In this document: positions 50,656-60,190 of the stretch, in pieces
Layout: the number at the start of each line of letters is the position of its first letter
Position numbering within the stretch: the stretch's first letter is position 1
Assembly: GCA_947495685.1 (NCBI GenBank)
Contig: CANLZY010000030.1
Coordinates: 1-60,548 of the forward strand
Source of the DNA: an uncultured Tropicimonas sp.
GTDB taxonomy: Bacteria > Pseudomonadota > Alphaproteobacteria > Rhodobacterales > Rhodobacteraceae
Length of the DNA: 60,548 bases
Direction of reading: 5' to 3'
Made by a program: the position numbers and the translations under genes
Notes under the pieces: generated by a model
What the model was told of the DNA's origin: nothing
Databases searched by the model: none
The model's input: only the letters and a program-made list of their open reading frames with translations

Positions 50656-50993
50656 TCCTGCTCCAGCCCAAGCCAGCGCGCCATGTATTCGAGCTGCCAG
50701 CCCTCGAAGATCCGGTAATTGTCCAGAAGCGCGTCGATGTTCTCGCGGCTGACCGCGGCCGGCGCGCCATCCTCGCCCTCGATGCCCTCCCAGTCCGAGA
50801 TCACCTGAAAGGCGACGGCCTTGGCGAAACGCAGTGCCGCCTCGTCCTGATCGGTGGTCTCGTCCACCCCCTCGAGGATGGGATCGCGGCGCGCGGCCCC
50901 CATGATGGCGGTGGTGGCCGGTGCGGCGAGGACCCGCACGCCGGGCAGGAGCGCGACCCATTGCGGCTCCCGGTTGAGATTGAGACGGATCAT
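50538..50993 (-). CDS. tail assembly chaperone (G-type)
   Basis: A 151-aa protein. I start at the ATG at 50993, which has GTGAGG upstream; the frame begins at a GTG 12 nt earlier. RLNLNREPQWVALLPGVRV and the later LEYMARWLGLEQE are like gpG-type or GTA gp10 tail chaperones. In-frame it continues 37 codons beyond the slippery site. Sits between the tail tube and tape-measure genes, the usual place. Confidence 0.8.
   Translation of the reverse strand: MIRLNLNREPQWVALLPGVRVLAAPATTAIMGAARRDPILEGVDETTDQDEAALRFAKAVAFQVISDWEGIEGEDGAPAAVSRENIDALLDNYRIFEGWQLEYMARWLGLEQEKNASAPLPNGISAGAPNIAEPAPHAAKPARKRSTSRKA
50649..50655 (-). other. slippery heptamer A AAA AAC (programmed -1 frameshift)
   Basis: On the minus strand the zero frame reads GAA AAA AAC, giving the classical X XXY YYZ heptamer A AAA AAC. 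Slipping by -1 leads straight into the open frame ending at 50320. Seven A then C in a gene otherwise rich in GC is striking. The location fits the conserved frameshift between tail chaperone genes of siphophages. Confidence 0.75.
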
Positions 50994-51001
50994 GGATGAC
51001 C

Positions 51002-51955
51002 TCACGGATTGTCGTAGGTTTCCTGATCATTGATCAGGGTTGCGGTGGCCATGCGGCCGGTGACGGTATCGAGCGCGGCCTGCCATTCGAATGTGGCCTG
51101 CACACCGCCGGGCCCCTCGAGCGGCAGGCGGGCCTTTGGCAGGTAGACGGCATGGGCCTTGAGCTCGAAGCGGCGATCGGTGTCGATCTCGTAGGCGAAA
51201 CTCAGCTCGCAGGGATCGCCGGCGATGGCCTGATCGAGCAGCACCGTGTCCGCGAAGCGCACATTGATGGATCCGGTGAGGGCGGCCACGGAGGGATCGG
51301 CCCCGTCGATCATGCCATCTGAGCGGATGGTCTCGATCCGGTCGAGATTGTTCGAATAGGTGATCTCGCCGGAGACGATGCTGCCGAGCTGCGAGCCGTC
51401 GCGGGACACCGAGCCGTTGAAGGCGCCGAAGCGCTGCAGCTCGAGCCCGGTCAGCGTGCCGGCGGAGGATGCCGCGCCGGTGGTTTCTCCTTGCGCGATC
51501 ACATTGACCGTCGCGGTCACGAGCCCCGAGCGCTGCATGGTCCAGCTGATCGAATTGGCAACGCAGCCCGCGTTCATCGCATAGTGGGGCACATCCGGCA
51601 TGCCGACCTCGATCGACATCGAGGGCAGCGTCCAGCCCCCCGAAGCGAACTCATGGGTATAGGGCGCGACCGCGCCTGTGGTGGTGGGCGCCCCGAACAA
51701 CGCCTTCAGCCAGATGCCGAGGAAGCGCAGATCGATCGGCACCGAGACATCGCCATCTGCGGTGATCGCATCGCGAACTGGTGGCAGTGGATCGCGGCCA
51801 TAGCCGAGAAGCTCGGAACTGAGCAGCGGCTGCTCGCTTCCCAGGCTGGAACTGGCGAAGGGCATCCGCCAGTAGCTGTCCGCGGCCGGCGGCGTGCCGT
51901 AGACGGATTCGAAGGCGAGCGCCATCTGCGCCCGCGCACCCTGTGCGCGTGCCAT
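51002..51955 (-). CDS. major tail tube protein
   Basis: A 317-aa protein with AAAGGA upstream. Beta-rich sequence with ALAFESVYGTPPAADSYWRM at the front, like the tail tube proteins of TP901-1/GTA gp9 type. A repeat-like second half (SGEITYSNNLDRIETIRSDGM) suggests an added Ig- or tube-domain. Position between completion and chaperone genes agrees. Confidence 0.88.
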   Translation of the reverse strand: MARAQGARAQMALAFESVYGTPPAADSYWRMPFASSSLGSEQPLLSSELLGYGRDPLPPVRDAITADGDVSVPIDLRFLGIWLKALFGAPTTTGAVAPYTHEFASGGWTLPSMSIEVGMPDVPHYAMNAGCVANSISWTMQRSGLVTATVNVIAQGETTGAASSAGTLTGLELQRFGAFNGSVSRDGSQLGSIVSGEITYSNNLDRIETIRSDGMIDGADPSVAALTGSINVRFADTVLLDQAIAGDPCELSFAYEIDTDRRFELKAHAVYLPKARLPLEGPGGVQATFEWQAALDTVTGRMATATLINDQETYDNP

Positions 51956-51977
51956 GTATCAAAGTCCTTTCGGTTTG

Positions 51978-52415
51978 TCAGTTCAGCGGATCGTCGGATC
52001 CGTAGGAGAGACGGATGCCGACCGTCGACGCCTTGAGGCCCTCGGCCCCCTCGACGGGCAGATCGAGCGGCGCGGGCGCCTCGCCCAGCACATAGTCGCA
52101 GAGACCGCCCAGGGTGCGATCGGCGGCGATGGCGGCGCCCAGCGCCAGCTTCAGCGCATCGAAGGCGGCGTCCCGTTCGGCATCGGCGCCGGCCTCGACA
52201 ATCAGATCCACCTCGGCCCGGTGCTCGAACACATAGAGCGGTGGGGAGAACAGGAACTCGGGCTCGCCGGGATCGCCATCGCGAAGGATCATCATGCCGA
52301 CCGCCGGCACCCGCGCCGGAAGCCCGGCATTGCGCGCCAGCGTAACGCCCGCGGGAAGGGAGGCCGCGAGCGCCGCATGCAGCGCCTGAAGAACAGTCTC
52401 GGACGTGCTCGCCAT
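51978..52415 (-). CDS. tail completion/terminator-like protein
   Basis: A 145-aa protein starting at the ATG at 52415, overlapping the previous stop. SETVLQALHAALAASLPAGV and PPLYVFEHRAEVDLIVE, then a C-terminal VGIRLSYGSDDPLN: the pattern of small tail-terminator proteins found just before the tube gene. The family call is by position and general pattern. Confidence 0.7.
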   Translation of the reverse strand: MASTSETVLQALHAALAASLPAGVTLARNAGLPARVPAVGMMILRDGDPGEPEFLFSPPLYVFEHRAEVDLIVEAGADAERDAAFDALKLALGAAIAADRTLGGLCDYVLGEAPAPLDLPVEGAEGLKASTVGIRLSYGSDDPLN

Positions 52416-53074
52416 CAGGTGCGATCCTTCCAGCGATCGACGATCATGCCTGCGAGCCGGTTGCCCCATTTCTCCGCATCGCGGCCAAGATCGGTGCGCT
52501 TTGGCAGCTTCACCTGCGGCACCAGCAGAAAGGCAATGACCGTCTGCTCGCCCGTCAGAATTCCGTCCATGCGCCGCCTGCCGCCCTTCTTCGCCACGCG
52601 GCCCTTCCGGTTGATCCGCGCCTGATCCACCACCAGCAGGCTCGGCTTGCCCCGCCGATAGACGAAGCGCAGCGGCAGGCCGGTCTTGCGCTCGAAACCG
52701 AGCGGCGTGATCCGCTTGTTTCCAGGGCCCCGCAGCTTCGCGGTGGCGGCAGTCGGTATGGCCAGCCAGAAACCGTCGCGGGAGCGGATGAGCGCGCCCC
52801 GGTCATGGGCATCGATCACCTCGGGCGTGTGCCGGCCCTTCACATGGACGAGCGAGGCCGCGCTGATGCTTTCTCCCCTCGCGGGATAGGTGTTCGCGCG
52901 GATGGCGCGCGGGAGCCGATCGCCGAGACCGCCGCCGCGAAGCTGTGCCCGCCAGTCCATCTTCAGCCCGGATCCTGCGGCGCGGATGCCGCCGGTGACA
53001 GCTCGTTCGGCTGCGAGGATTTCCCGCTCCATGCGCTCGCGAAGATCGCCCTCGATGCGGATGTCGAACCTCAT
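52415..53074 (-). CDS. DUF6441-like head-tail connector protein
   Basis: A 219-aa basic protein. IRIEGDLRERMEREILAAER, RAVTGGIRAAGSGLKMDWR and a later FRFVYRRGKPSLLVV-like block resemble the DUF6441 family of phage neck proteins. Coupled to its neighbours by ATGA overlaps on both sides. Probably a head-tail completion protein. Confidence 0.7.
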   Translation of the reverse strand: MRFDIRIEGDLRERMEREILAAERAVTGGIRAAGSGLKMDWRAQLRGGGLGDRLPRAIRANTYPARGESISAASLVHVKGRHTPEVIDAHDRGALIRSRDGFWLAIPTAATAKLRGPGNKRITPLGFERKTGLPLRFVYRRGKPSLLVVDQARINRKGRVAKKGGRRRMDGILTGEQTVIAFLLVPQVKLPKRTDLGRDAEKWGNRLAGMIVDRWKDRT

Positions 53075-53385
53075 GCCGCCCGCGCCTCCGCTTGCCAGAT
53101 GAGCCGCTCACGATCCCGCACCGGCTCGCCCGCGATCTCGAAGACCTCGCCTGCGATCTCAAGCGTGTCGCCCGGCGCCAGCTCCGGCGCCTCCGAGACC
53201 CGGAGATCGAAGAGGACCGTATCGACTACGAACCGCCCGCCATTGAAGGAGGCGGTGTCGTCGGCCGCACGGCGCATGACCCGGATGGCGACGCCGCCGC
53301 CCGCGCCCCCCGAACACCAGAGCGCATCCTGCGCCATGTGCGGATCGGCAAAGAGCGCATCGATGGCAGCGGCGAAGATGCTCAT
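53071..53385 (-). CDS. head-tail joining/neck protein
   Basis: A 104-aa protein starting at the ATG at 53385. AAIDALFADPHMAQDALWC, then APGDTLEIAGEVFEIAG, the profile of small stopper/neck proteins in this place. ATGA overlaps upstream and downstream. Family by context. Confidence 0.7.
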   Translation of the reverse strand: MSIFAAAIDALFADPHMAQDALWCSGGAGGGVAIRVMRRAADDTASFNGGRFVVDTVLFDLRVSEAPELAPGDTLEIAGEVFEIAGEPVRDRERLIWQAEARAA

Positions 53386-53723
53386 CAGGCAGCAGTGCCA
53401 TTGAGGCGCACGGCCCCGAAGATCTCGGTCGCGCCGGATCCCACCGCCGCCGCGGCAACGCCGATCAGGGTATTGTCGGTGTCGACCGTGGTCGCCTCCG
53501 AACCGTCCCAGTAGACCTTCGCGCCGACCGCCCAGGCCTGGGATGCCGCTTTCGGCAGCTCGTAGGTGCCGGTGAGGTTCAGGGTGCCCTCGGCGCCATT
53601 CGTGACCGCATCGGCGCAGACGCCGAAGATGGCGCCCTGCAGATAGCCCGCGCCAGAGGCAAGATCGGAGCCCGAGCCGTTGGTGAAAGTCAGTGTGTGA
53701 CCATGGGAGAGGAAGTTCTTCAT
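53385..53723 (-). CDS. DUF2190-like capsid decoration protein
   Basis: A 112-aa protein with AAAGGACA upstream. HGHTLTFTNGSGSDLASGAG, then VGAKVYWDGSEATTVD and IGVAAAAVGSG match DUF2190-type head decoration or cement proteins. Located right after the capsid gene. Confidence 0.85.
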   Translation of the reverse strand: MKNFLSHGHTLTFTNGSGSDLASGAGYLQGAIFGVCADAVTNGAEGTLNLTGTYELPKAASQAWAVGAKVYWDGSEATTVDTDNTLIGVAAAAVGSGATEIFGAVRLNGTAA

Positions 53724-53809
53724 GGATTTGTCCTTTCAGGGAAAAAAGAACCGGCGCCCGCGCCCAGGGAGGACAGCGCGGGCGCCGGCCGATCACGACC
53801 GAAGCCGGA

Positions 53810-55858
53810 TCATTCCGGTGCGGCGCCGGCGTTCTTGTAGAGGCCGCGCCAGTCGATCGCCTTGGCCGCGAAATCGTGCCGCGCCTTGATCTCGATGCCG
53901 TCGACCTCAAAGCCCATGCGGGTTTCAGTGAAGACACCCTCCTGACCGTCGAGATAGGCATATTCGACCGTGTCGATCCGCGACGGATCGGCTGCAAGGA
54001 ACCACGGATCCTCGCCTGCATCGGGGATGAGACGCGCCTCCTCGATGACCTGAAGCCGTCCGGCGAAGGTGTTGACGTCCGAAGTGCTGACCGGGGTGGT
54101 GGCCGTGATCTGCTTGCGCGCCTCGAGCGACCGCCGTCCCGGCGGCACGATGATCTGCGAGGGCAGGATGGAGATCTTGCGCCCCTCGATGCCGGTCTGC
54201 TCGGCAAAGGCGCGCCAGGCCGCCGAGAGCGCCGCCTCGTCGATGACCGAGGCGGTGCCGAGATTGCCGTGATCGGCGTGGAACAACGCCTTGCCATCGC
54301 CCATCGCCGGGTTCTGCATCAGGATCGCGTAGACGATATCCGACTCCAGATCCGCGGCCGACGCGCCGAAGGCGGCAGGAATACGGGTGAAGGCGTCGAG
54401 ATCGTCATTGATCAGCGTCTGGCGCGTGATGCCGATGATCCGGCCATAGGTCGCCAGCGCATAGACCTCTTTCGCCTCGCCCATGGTCCCGTACTGGAAC
54501 TCGCCCGATTCCAGCACCTTCTCCAGATCAGGCGCGCCGCCGAGCTGGGTGCGCTGGACCGGCTTGAAATCGGTGATGGTCGCACGCCGCGCCCAGGAGC
54601 CAAAGGTGCGCGGGGTGGAGGAATAGGCGCCGCGAAGGGTCTTGTTCGCCACATTGGCGAGGATCGCGGTGAAGTCGCCGGTGGCGTGAAGCCCGGCCGC
54701 GCGCTGCTGGAACACCGCCCCGGCAAGCTCCATCCGCGACATGCCACGCGTGGAGATGCCCGAGCGTTCGAGCGCGTGGCGCGACATCTCCAGCAGGGTC
54801 ATGCCCCGGAACTCGCGCGCCGAGGCGGTCAGCTCGTTCCGGCCCGGATCGTGACGATGCAGCAGCGCCTCCGAGACCGCATCGCGATAGGCGGCATCCC
54901 GTCCGCCATCGCCGCGCGGCTGCGCGGGTGCCGGCTCGTGCACGCGACCCTCGAGCGGATCGGCCTCGGCAATGGCGTCGAGAATGGCGGTGCGCGCCTC
55001 ATCGAGCGAGACACCGCGCGAAATCAGCCCGTCGGCGACAGCGTCCTCAAGGCCATGCCGCCGGCAGAGCGCGCTGATGGTGGCAACGCGGGTGCGCTCC
55101 TCGGCGCGGATCGCGTCCGCATCGATGACCAAATCCTGCGTTTGCCCACGCGTTTCCTCGGCGGTGGCCGCCGGGGCGGTACCGGTGGCCTGGGTCTGTT
55201 CCCCGGTTTGCGCGGCGCGGGTTTCATCACCGGCCGCCGCCTGGGTTCGTTCACTCATGCTCTGTCCTTTCCGATGTTCCTGCGTCTGAGCCAGCACGCA
55301 GGGTGTGAGAGATCCCGCGGGCGCCTCGGCGGCGCGGGTCTGTGCTCCATGGTCCGCGGGGATCGCCACGGCCGAGACCTCGAAGGGTTCCCAGTCGACC
55401 GCGCGCCAGTGCTCGCGCTCGCCGTCGCGTTTGGTGATCTCGTAGCGATGGACCCGGTAGCCCACGGAGACGTTGCGAACGGTCCGCTCGAGGATGCGCT
55501 GCACGATCCCGGCCGCATCCGGCGCATCCGTCAGCTGGATGGTGGCATAGCCATGCCCGCCCTCGATCCGCACCGAGCCCGGCACCACCGAGCCCAGCAC
55601 ATTTTCCAGCCGCCAGGCATTGTGGCTGTTGAGGAAGGGTGCGCCCGCGTTCATCCGCTCCAGCCGCACCGCCTCCGGGGAGACGAGCAGTTCCTCGTCG
55701 AACTCGATGCGATCGTCCCAGCCTTCCCAGCGGATGCGCTGCACCGTCGCCCCGGTGGTCCAGACGATCTCGACGGTGCGCGCCTCCCGGTCGATCGAGT
55801 CCGGGCGCAGCTCCGCCGCCCGCCCGATGATGGGCAGGTCACATGTTTGCCGTTCCAT
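53810..55858 (-). CDS. prohead protease-major capsid fusion protein
   Basis: A 682-aa fusion taken from the ATG at 55858. Residues about 20-200 are a prohead-type serine protease: a catalytic His in LNSHNAWRLENVLGS and Ser in TVRNVSVGYRVHRYEI. A Gln/Glu/Ala-rich linker (about 200-270) follows. The C-terminal half is a Mu gpT-type major capsid protein: GAYSSTPRTFGSWARRATI, GITRQTLINDDLDAF, MGDGKALFHADHGN. Such fusions self-process to release the capsid protein. Confidence 0.92.
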   Translation of the reverse strand: MERQTCDLPIIGRAAELRPDSIDREARTVEIVWTTGATVQRIRWEGWDDRIEFDEELLVSPEAVRLERMNAGAPFLNSHNAWRLENVLGSVVPGSVRIEGGHGYATIQLTDAPDAAGIVQRILERTVRNVSVGYRVHRYEITKRDGEREHWRAVDWEPFEVSAVAIPADHGAQTRAAEAPAGSLTPCVLAQTQEHRKGQSMSERTQAAAGDETRAAQTGEQTQATGTAPAATAEETRGQTQDLVIDADAIRAEERTRVATISALCRRHGLEDAVADGLISRGVSLDEARTAILDAIAEADPLEGRVHEPAPAQPRGDGGRDAAYRDAVSEALLHRHDPGRNELTASAREFRGMTLLEMSRHALERSGISTRGMSRMELAGAVFQQRAAGLHATGDFTAILANVANKTLRGAYSSTPRTFGSWARRATITDFKPVQRTQLGGAPDLEKVLESGEFQYGTMGEAKEVYALATYGRIIGITRQTLINDDLDAFTRIPAAFGASAADLESDIVYAILMQNPAMGDGKALFHADHGNLGTASVIDEAALSAAWRAFAEQTGIEGRKISILPSQIIVPPGRRSLEARKQITATTPVSTSDVNTFAGRLQVIEEARLIPDAGEDPWFLAADPSRIDTVEYAYLDGQEGVFTETRMGFEVDGIEIKARHDFAAKAIDWRGLYKNAGAAPE

Positions 55859-55862
55859 GCTG

Positions 55863-57410
55863 TCAGTCCTTCTGATTGCCGCCGGTGGGCGGGTCCGGCT
55901 CCTCGTCGCCCGGCGCATTGGCCTGCGCGAGACCGGCCCGCGTCACCCGGCGCGGGTCGCTGTCGAGCACCAGGTCCAGCTCATCGGCCAGCGCCAGAAC
56001 GTTCGCCTGTTCCTGCAGGATCGACCGCGGATCGTAGCCGCGCTTCGCGATCTGCTGCGACAGCGAGGTGAAGCCCGCGCGGGTTTCCAGCAGGTCGGTC
56101 TGCGCATCCTGCCAGGGGTTCACGCTCTCGAAGCGCGGCGGCGCCCATTCGACCGGGATATCCGGGGAGGCAATGAGGCCCGCCGACCAGGCAGCCTCGC
56201 AGAACCATTCCCAGACCCGCTCGCAGAACATCGGAATGACCGTGTGCCATTGCTGCTGTTCGATCATCCGCCGGAACTCGTTGATGCCGACCCTGCTGCT
56301 CGAGAAATTGGTCTGGCTCAGATCACCGGTCATCAGCGCGTAAGGCACCCGGAAGCCCGCCGCGATGACGTGCATCTGCACCATGTTCCACTCGCGGATG
56401 CCGGCGCTGGAACCGGGCTGGTTGAACTTGATGTCCTTGCCGCCCCGCGCATAGGCGATGAGGCCCGGCTCGAACTGCTCGATGCGATTGCCGTCCGAAT
56501 CCTCGACACTCGGCGCGATGCTCTGCTGCCCTTCGTCCTCCGCCCCGAAGACGATGCCGACCATGCAGGCCTCGGTCTTCTTTCGGACCAGCTCCGCATT
56601 CTGCCAGTCGCCCAGATCGCGCAGGCTCAGCATGGCCGGCGCGCCCCAGGGAACCCCGCGCGACTGCACCCGTTGCCGCTCGAAGAGATGCGCGATCATG
56701 GACGCCGGCACGCGCACCGACTCGAGGTTGCGCTGAAAGACCGGCGATCGGTTGCCCGGATGGTCGGGGAACATCCAGAACGCCGATCTCCGTCCGTTCC
56801 GGTCATATTCGATCCCCTGGGAGATCCGTCCGCCGCCCGGCCGGTCTTCGAACCGCGCCGCATCGAGATGATCGGCCTCGCGCAGCTCGATCTCGAGCGG
56901 CACCTCACCGCCGCGCCGTCGCCGGGCCCGTTTCACCGCGAAGACCTCGCCGCCCTCGATCATCTCGCGCACCGCGAGCCCCAGAACCCCCTGAAAATCC
57001 GTGTGCCCATGCGCATCGCAGCGTTTCGCCCATCCGGCCCAGAGGGCATCGACCCGCCTGTCGGTCTCCTCGTCGCCGGTCATGGCGCGCGGCTGAATGC
57101 CGGGCCCCACGATATTGTTGACCAGAACCTGCACCGCCTGCGCCGCGAGCGGATTGTTCCGAACCAGCTCCCGCATCCGGTCCCGCAGCACCGGCCCGGC
57201 CGTGGCGATCTCCGCATCCGCCGCCATGCTGGAGGCCCGCCAGCCATCGGTGCCGCGCCCGCGCGCCGCCGCTTCGTAACCGCGCCGCAGATTGGTGATG
57301 GCCACCCGCGCCGCATAGCGCCGCGCCGCGATCCTGGGCGCCACCGAGGCCAGCCCGGCATCGAGCCAGCCCCAGCGCACCTCCGGCGCAGATCCCGTCA
57401 GGCGTTTCAT
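55863..57410 (-). CDS. phage portal protein (lambda family)
   Basis: A 515-aa portal of the lambda gpB family: RGYEAAARGRGTDGWR, GIQPRAMTGDEETDRRVDAL, then FSSSRVGINEFRRMIEQQQW. It forms the dodecameric DNA gate. The ATG overlaps the gpW stop by 4 nt and the stop is 4 nt from the capsid fusion start. Confidence 0.95.
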   Translation of the reverse strand: MKRLTGSAPEVRWGWLDAGLASVAPRIAARRYAARVAITNLRRGYEAAARGRGTDGWRASSMAADAEIATAGPVLRDRMRELVRNNPLAAQAVQVLVNNIVGPGIQPRAMTGDEETDRRVDALWAGWAKRCDAHGHTDFQGVLGLAVREMIEGGEVFAVKRARRRRGGEVPLEIELREADHLDAARFEDRPGGGRISQGIEYDRNGRRSAFWMFPDHPGNRSPVFQRNLESVRVPASMIAHLFERQRVQSRGVPWGAPAMLSLRDLGDWQNAELVRKKTEACMVGIVFGAEDEGQQSIAPSVEDSDGNRIEQFEPGLIAYARGGKDIKFNQPGSSAGIREWNMVQMHVIAAGFRVPYALMTGDLSQTNFSSSRVGINEFRRMIEQQQWHTVIPMFCERVWEWFCEAAWSAGLIASPDIPVEWAPPRFESVNPWQDAQTDLLETRAGFTSLSQQIAKRGYDPRSILQEQANVLALADELDLVLDSDPRRVTRAGLAQANAPGDEEPDPPTGGNQKD

Positions 57411-57616
57411 CGGGCACCCCGCCGGAAGGAGGCGAAGCCCGCAACCGGCGGCGCCTTGCCTGAGGCAGCCCGCACCTCCGCCTCGATGGTGCGGATCCGC
57501 GCCAGCAACCCGGCCTGGCTGTCATACTCGACGGTCTTGCCATCATAGCTGACCCGCGTGGTGCCCGACGCGTAGGCCTTTTTCAGAGCGTCGAGCTCAG
57601 CTTCTGTCCATGCCAT
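57407..57616 (-). CDS. gpW-like head-tail joining protein
   Basis: A 69-aa protein: TEAELDALKKAYASGTTRVS and the DGKTVEYDSQAGLLARI stretch match lambda gpW, which plugs the portal. Coupled to the portal gene by a 4-nt overlap and 1 nt from the large terminase stop. Confidence 0.93.
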   Translation of the reverse strand: MAWTEAELDALKKAYASGTTRVSYDGKTVEYDSQAGLLARIRTIEAEVRAASGKAPPVAGFASFRRGAR

Positions 57617-57617
57617 G

Positions 57618-59603
57618 TCAGAACCAATTTCCCCTCTGGCGCGGCCCCATCCAGTCGGATGGCCGCTTCCTCGTCTGTTGCCTCAGTCTGTTCGGGCGCC
57701 CCGCGGGCGGAGCCTCGTCGAGCCCGGTATTCAGCTGCGCCTCCATGTCCTGCCAGCGCGCCTCGTCCCATCGGTCCACGCCCATGAGCCAGGCCGCCGC
57801 GCGGGCATAGACCCGGCAGTCGAGCGCCTCGTTGCGCTCCCGCATCTGCTGCCATTCGAGCTTCTGCCCGCCCGTGCGGGTCTTCAGCGTCATCAGCTGC
57901 TCGGCGGTCAGCTGCTTGTGCCATTCCGCCGTTGTGCCCAAGGGCAAATGGACGAAGCCCGCCGGCCAGTCCGCGCCCTCCGCGATCTCCTCGTCGGTGA
58001 GCGCATTGAGCCGAAGCCAGCGATAGGTCTCCGACTTGAAGACCGCGCCCGCCACCTTCCAGAGCTGCACCCCGCGCCGGATCTTGCGTCCGGCTTCCGT
58101 GGTCTCGACATAGGTCGGACCGTCGACCGGCATCGACCGGTCAAAACCGCCGACACCCTTGATCGCGATCACCTGACCTCGCCCCATGGCCCGGCACCAG
58201 GCATAGACCGCATCGGTGGTCTGGCCGTCGCCAGTGTCGATCGCGAGCCGCGCCAGCGCCATGCGCTCGCCCGAGGCCAGCGGCCAGGTCTCCGACAGGA
58301 GCCCCGTCAGATCGTCCCACAGCTCCTGCCGGGCGGGATCGCCATCGAGCACGATGTGATCCACAAGCCAGGACTGCATCCCGCGGCCCCAGCCCCAGAT
58401 ATCGACCTCGATCCGGTCCCGCTGCACATCCGCGCCCGCCGTCAGGACCAGCGCCCCCTCCGGCACTGAACCGAGACGCCAGCCCTCCCGGCGTTCATAG
58501 AGGCGCTGCCAGTCGGGCGCCTCGCCGCGTTCCTGCCAGGTCTCGCCCAGAATGGTGTTCCGGACCGTCTTCAGCGCCGCGTCGTTTCCCTGTGCCTCCT
58601 CCCAGGACCGGGCGATATCCTCCCAGGAGAGCCAGCCGAGCGGCGAATAGAGCCCCGAGATATGGAAGCCCACGACCCGCGCCTCGCGCGCGCGCTCGAT
58701 CTGCTCGCGCTCGGCCGTGGGACGCCACTCGGCGCCATTCTCCTCGTCCATCATCCAGGTCTTGTGCCGCTCCTGGATCGACCGGTCGCAATGCTCGCAG
58801 ACATAGACCGCCGTTCCCGGCCGGCCCGCCTCCCAGCGGAGCCGCTCGAACTGCAGCCATTGCAGCTCGAGGCAATGCGGGCACGGCACGAAATACCGCC
58901 GCCGGTCGCTCGCCTCGTATTCCCGCTCGATGCGGGACATTCCCGCGATGGTGGGCGTCGACGCCATGAATACCTTGCTCCGATGCCCGAAGGAGTTGGT
59001 CCGGGCCTCCGCCAGCGCCACCGGATCACCCTCGCCATCGAGATCGCCCGGATAGGCATCGACCTCGTCGAGAAACACCCAGCGCGCCGGCATCGAGCGC
59101 AGACCGACCGCACTGTTCGCCCCGGCCAGAATGAGCTGCCCGCCGGGAAAGCGCTTCGCCAGTACCGTGTTGCCCGAGTCCCGCGCGCGGTTCGGCGACA
59201 CCAGCTCTCGCAGCGTGGGCGAGTCCTCGATCAGCGGATCGATCCGCTGCTGCGAGAGCCGCTTTGCCAGATCCACGGTGGGCTGCACCGCGAGGAAGGG
59301 ACCGGGCGCTGCATGCATGCAGAACCCGATCCAGTTGTTGCCCGCCTCGGTCGCGCCGACCTGGGCCGACTTGGCGAAGATCACCTTCTGCGCCGGATCG
59401 CGCGGCGAGAGTGCATCCATGATGGCGCGCATGAAGGGCGTGCGCGCCGTCCGGTAGCGACCCGCTTCCGAGGCCGCGCGCGACGAGAGAATCCGGTGCC
59501 GGTCGGCCCATTGGGAGACCGTGAGCGGCGGATCTGGTGCGAGACCTCCCAGCCAGGCACGGCGGATATCCTCGGCACCCTCGAATGCCTCAACGGAGCT
59601 CAA
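57618..59603 (-). CDS. large terminase subunit (GpA family)
   Basis: A packaging ATPase-nuclease of the lambda gpA family, 661 aa from the TTG at 59603, chosen because CGGAGA lies 5-6 nt upstream. The frame begins at TTG 59618. ATPase: AKSAQVGATEAGNNW (Walker A) near 75-90, VFLDEVDAYPGDLDG (Walker B) near 165-180. A zinc-ribbon-like CPHCLELQ...CEHCD follows near 240-275. Nuclease residues lie in the C-terminal half (TAGADVQRDRIEVDIWGW). Confidence 0.95.
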   Translation of the reverse strand: MSSVEAFEGAEDIRRAWLGGLAPDPPLTVSQWADRHRILSSRAASEAGRYRTARTPFMRAIMDALSPRDPAQKVIFAKSAQVGATEAGNNWIGFCMHAAPGPFLAVQPTVDLAKRLSQQRIDPLIEDSPTLRELVSPNRARDSGNTVLAKRFPGGQLILAGANSAVGLRSMPARWVFLDEVDAYPGDLDGEGDPVALAEARTNSFGHRSKVFMASTPTIAGMSRIEREYEASDRRRYFVPCPHCLELQWLQFERLRWEAGRPGTAVYVCEHCDRSIQERHKTWMMDEENGAEWRPTAEREQIERAREARVVGFHISGLYSPLGWLSWEDIARSWEEAQGNDAALKTVRNTILGETWQERGEAPDWQRLYERREGWRLGSVPEGALVLTAGADVQRDRIEVDIWGWGRGMQSWLVDHIVLDGDPARQELWDDLTGLLSETWPLASGERMALARLAIDTGDGQTTDAVYAWCRAMGRGQVIAIKGVGGFDRSMPVDGPTYVETTEAGRKIRRGVQLWKVAGAVFKSETYRWLRLNALTDEEIAEGADWPAGFVHLPLGTTAEWHKQLTAEQLMTLKTRTGGQKLEWQQMRERNEALDCRVYARAAAWLMGVDRWDEARWQDMEAQLNTGLDEAPPAGRPNRLRQQTRKRPSDWMGPRQRGNWF

Positions 59604-60189
59604 TCCGTATCTCCGCAAGCTCGGCCAGATGCTCGCGAATATGACGATCCAGCACCTGCTCCATCAGATGCGCCTCAACATCCAGCTCCGCCGCCATGTT
59701 GGCGGAGACACGCGGCGGCCAGTTGATCCAGGCATCCCGCTCACGCCGCGCCAGATCGAAGACCATGGTCGTGGCACGCGTCCGATCGACAAGCTCGCCT
59801 TTCATCTTCTGCAGCCGGACCTTTGCTGTCTGCGCCTTCAGAACCTCGTTCGCCATCCGTGCCCGGATGTAGGAGACCTGACCGCCGTCGCCATCCGGCG
59901 CGGCTTCGCCCGCATCCCGCAGCGTGTCCTGCACCGCGTCGATCGCCGCCTGCGGCACGGGTTTATTCGCGGCAGGCTCTGGCTCTCCAGCCGGAGCGAC
60001 CTCGGCGTGCTGCTTTGCCGGGTCCGTCTGCATGGCCCATTGCGCATCCGCGCGATCGGGATCGATGGTGCCATCCGGTCCCACCTCAATCCGGCCCGAG
60101 GCGATGGCATTGCGCACCGCCTTCTCCGAACCGCCCGGAAGCCCGCGCTCCTTGCGATGCGCGGCATATGCGCGGCGCGACAGTCCCAC
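59590..60189 (-). CDS. small terminase subunit (Nu1-like)
   Basis: A 199-aa protein. N-terminal HTH (LSRRAYAAHRKERGLPGGSE, then VRNAIASGRI) like the Nu1 DNA-binding domain that finds the cos site, followed by a helical oligomerisation part ending LDRHIREHLAELAEIRIELR. Overlaps the large terminase start. First clearly intact gene of the packaging operon. Confidence 0.88.
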   Translation of the reverse strand: MGLSRRAYAAHRKERGLPGGSEKAVRNAIASGRIEVGPDGTIDPDRADAQWAMQTDPAKQHAEVAPAGEPEPAANKPVPQAAIDAVQDTLRDAGEAAPDGDGGQVSYIRARMANEVLKAQTAKVRLQKMKGELVDRTRATTMVFDLARRERDAWINWPPRVSANMAAELDVEAHLMEQVLDRHIREHLAELAEIRIELR

Positions 60190-60190
60190 C

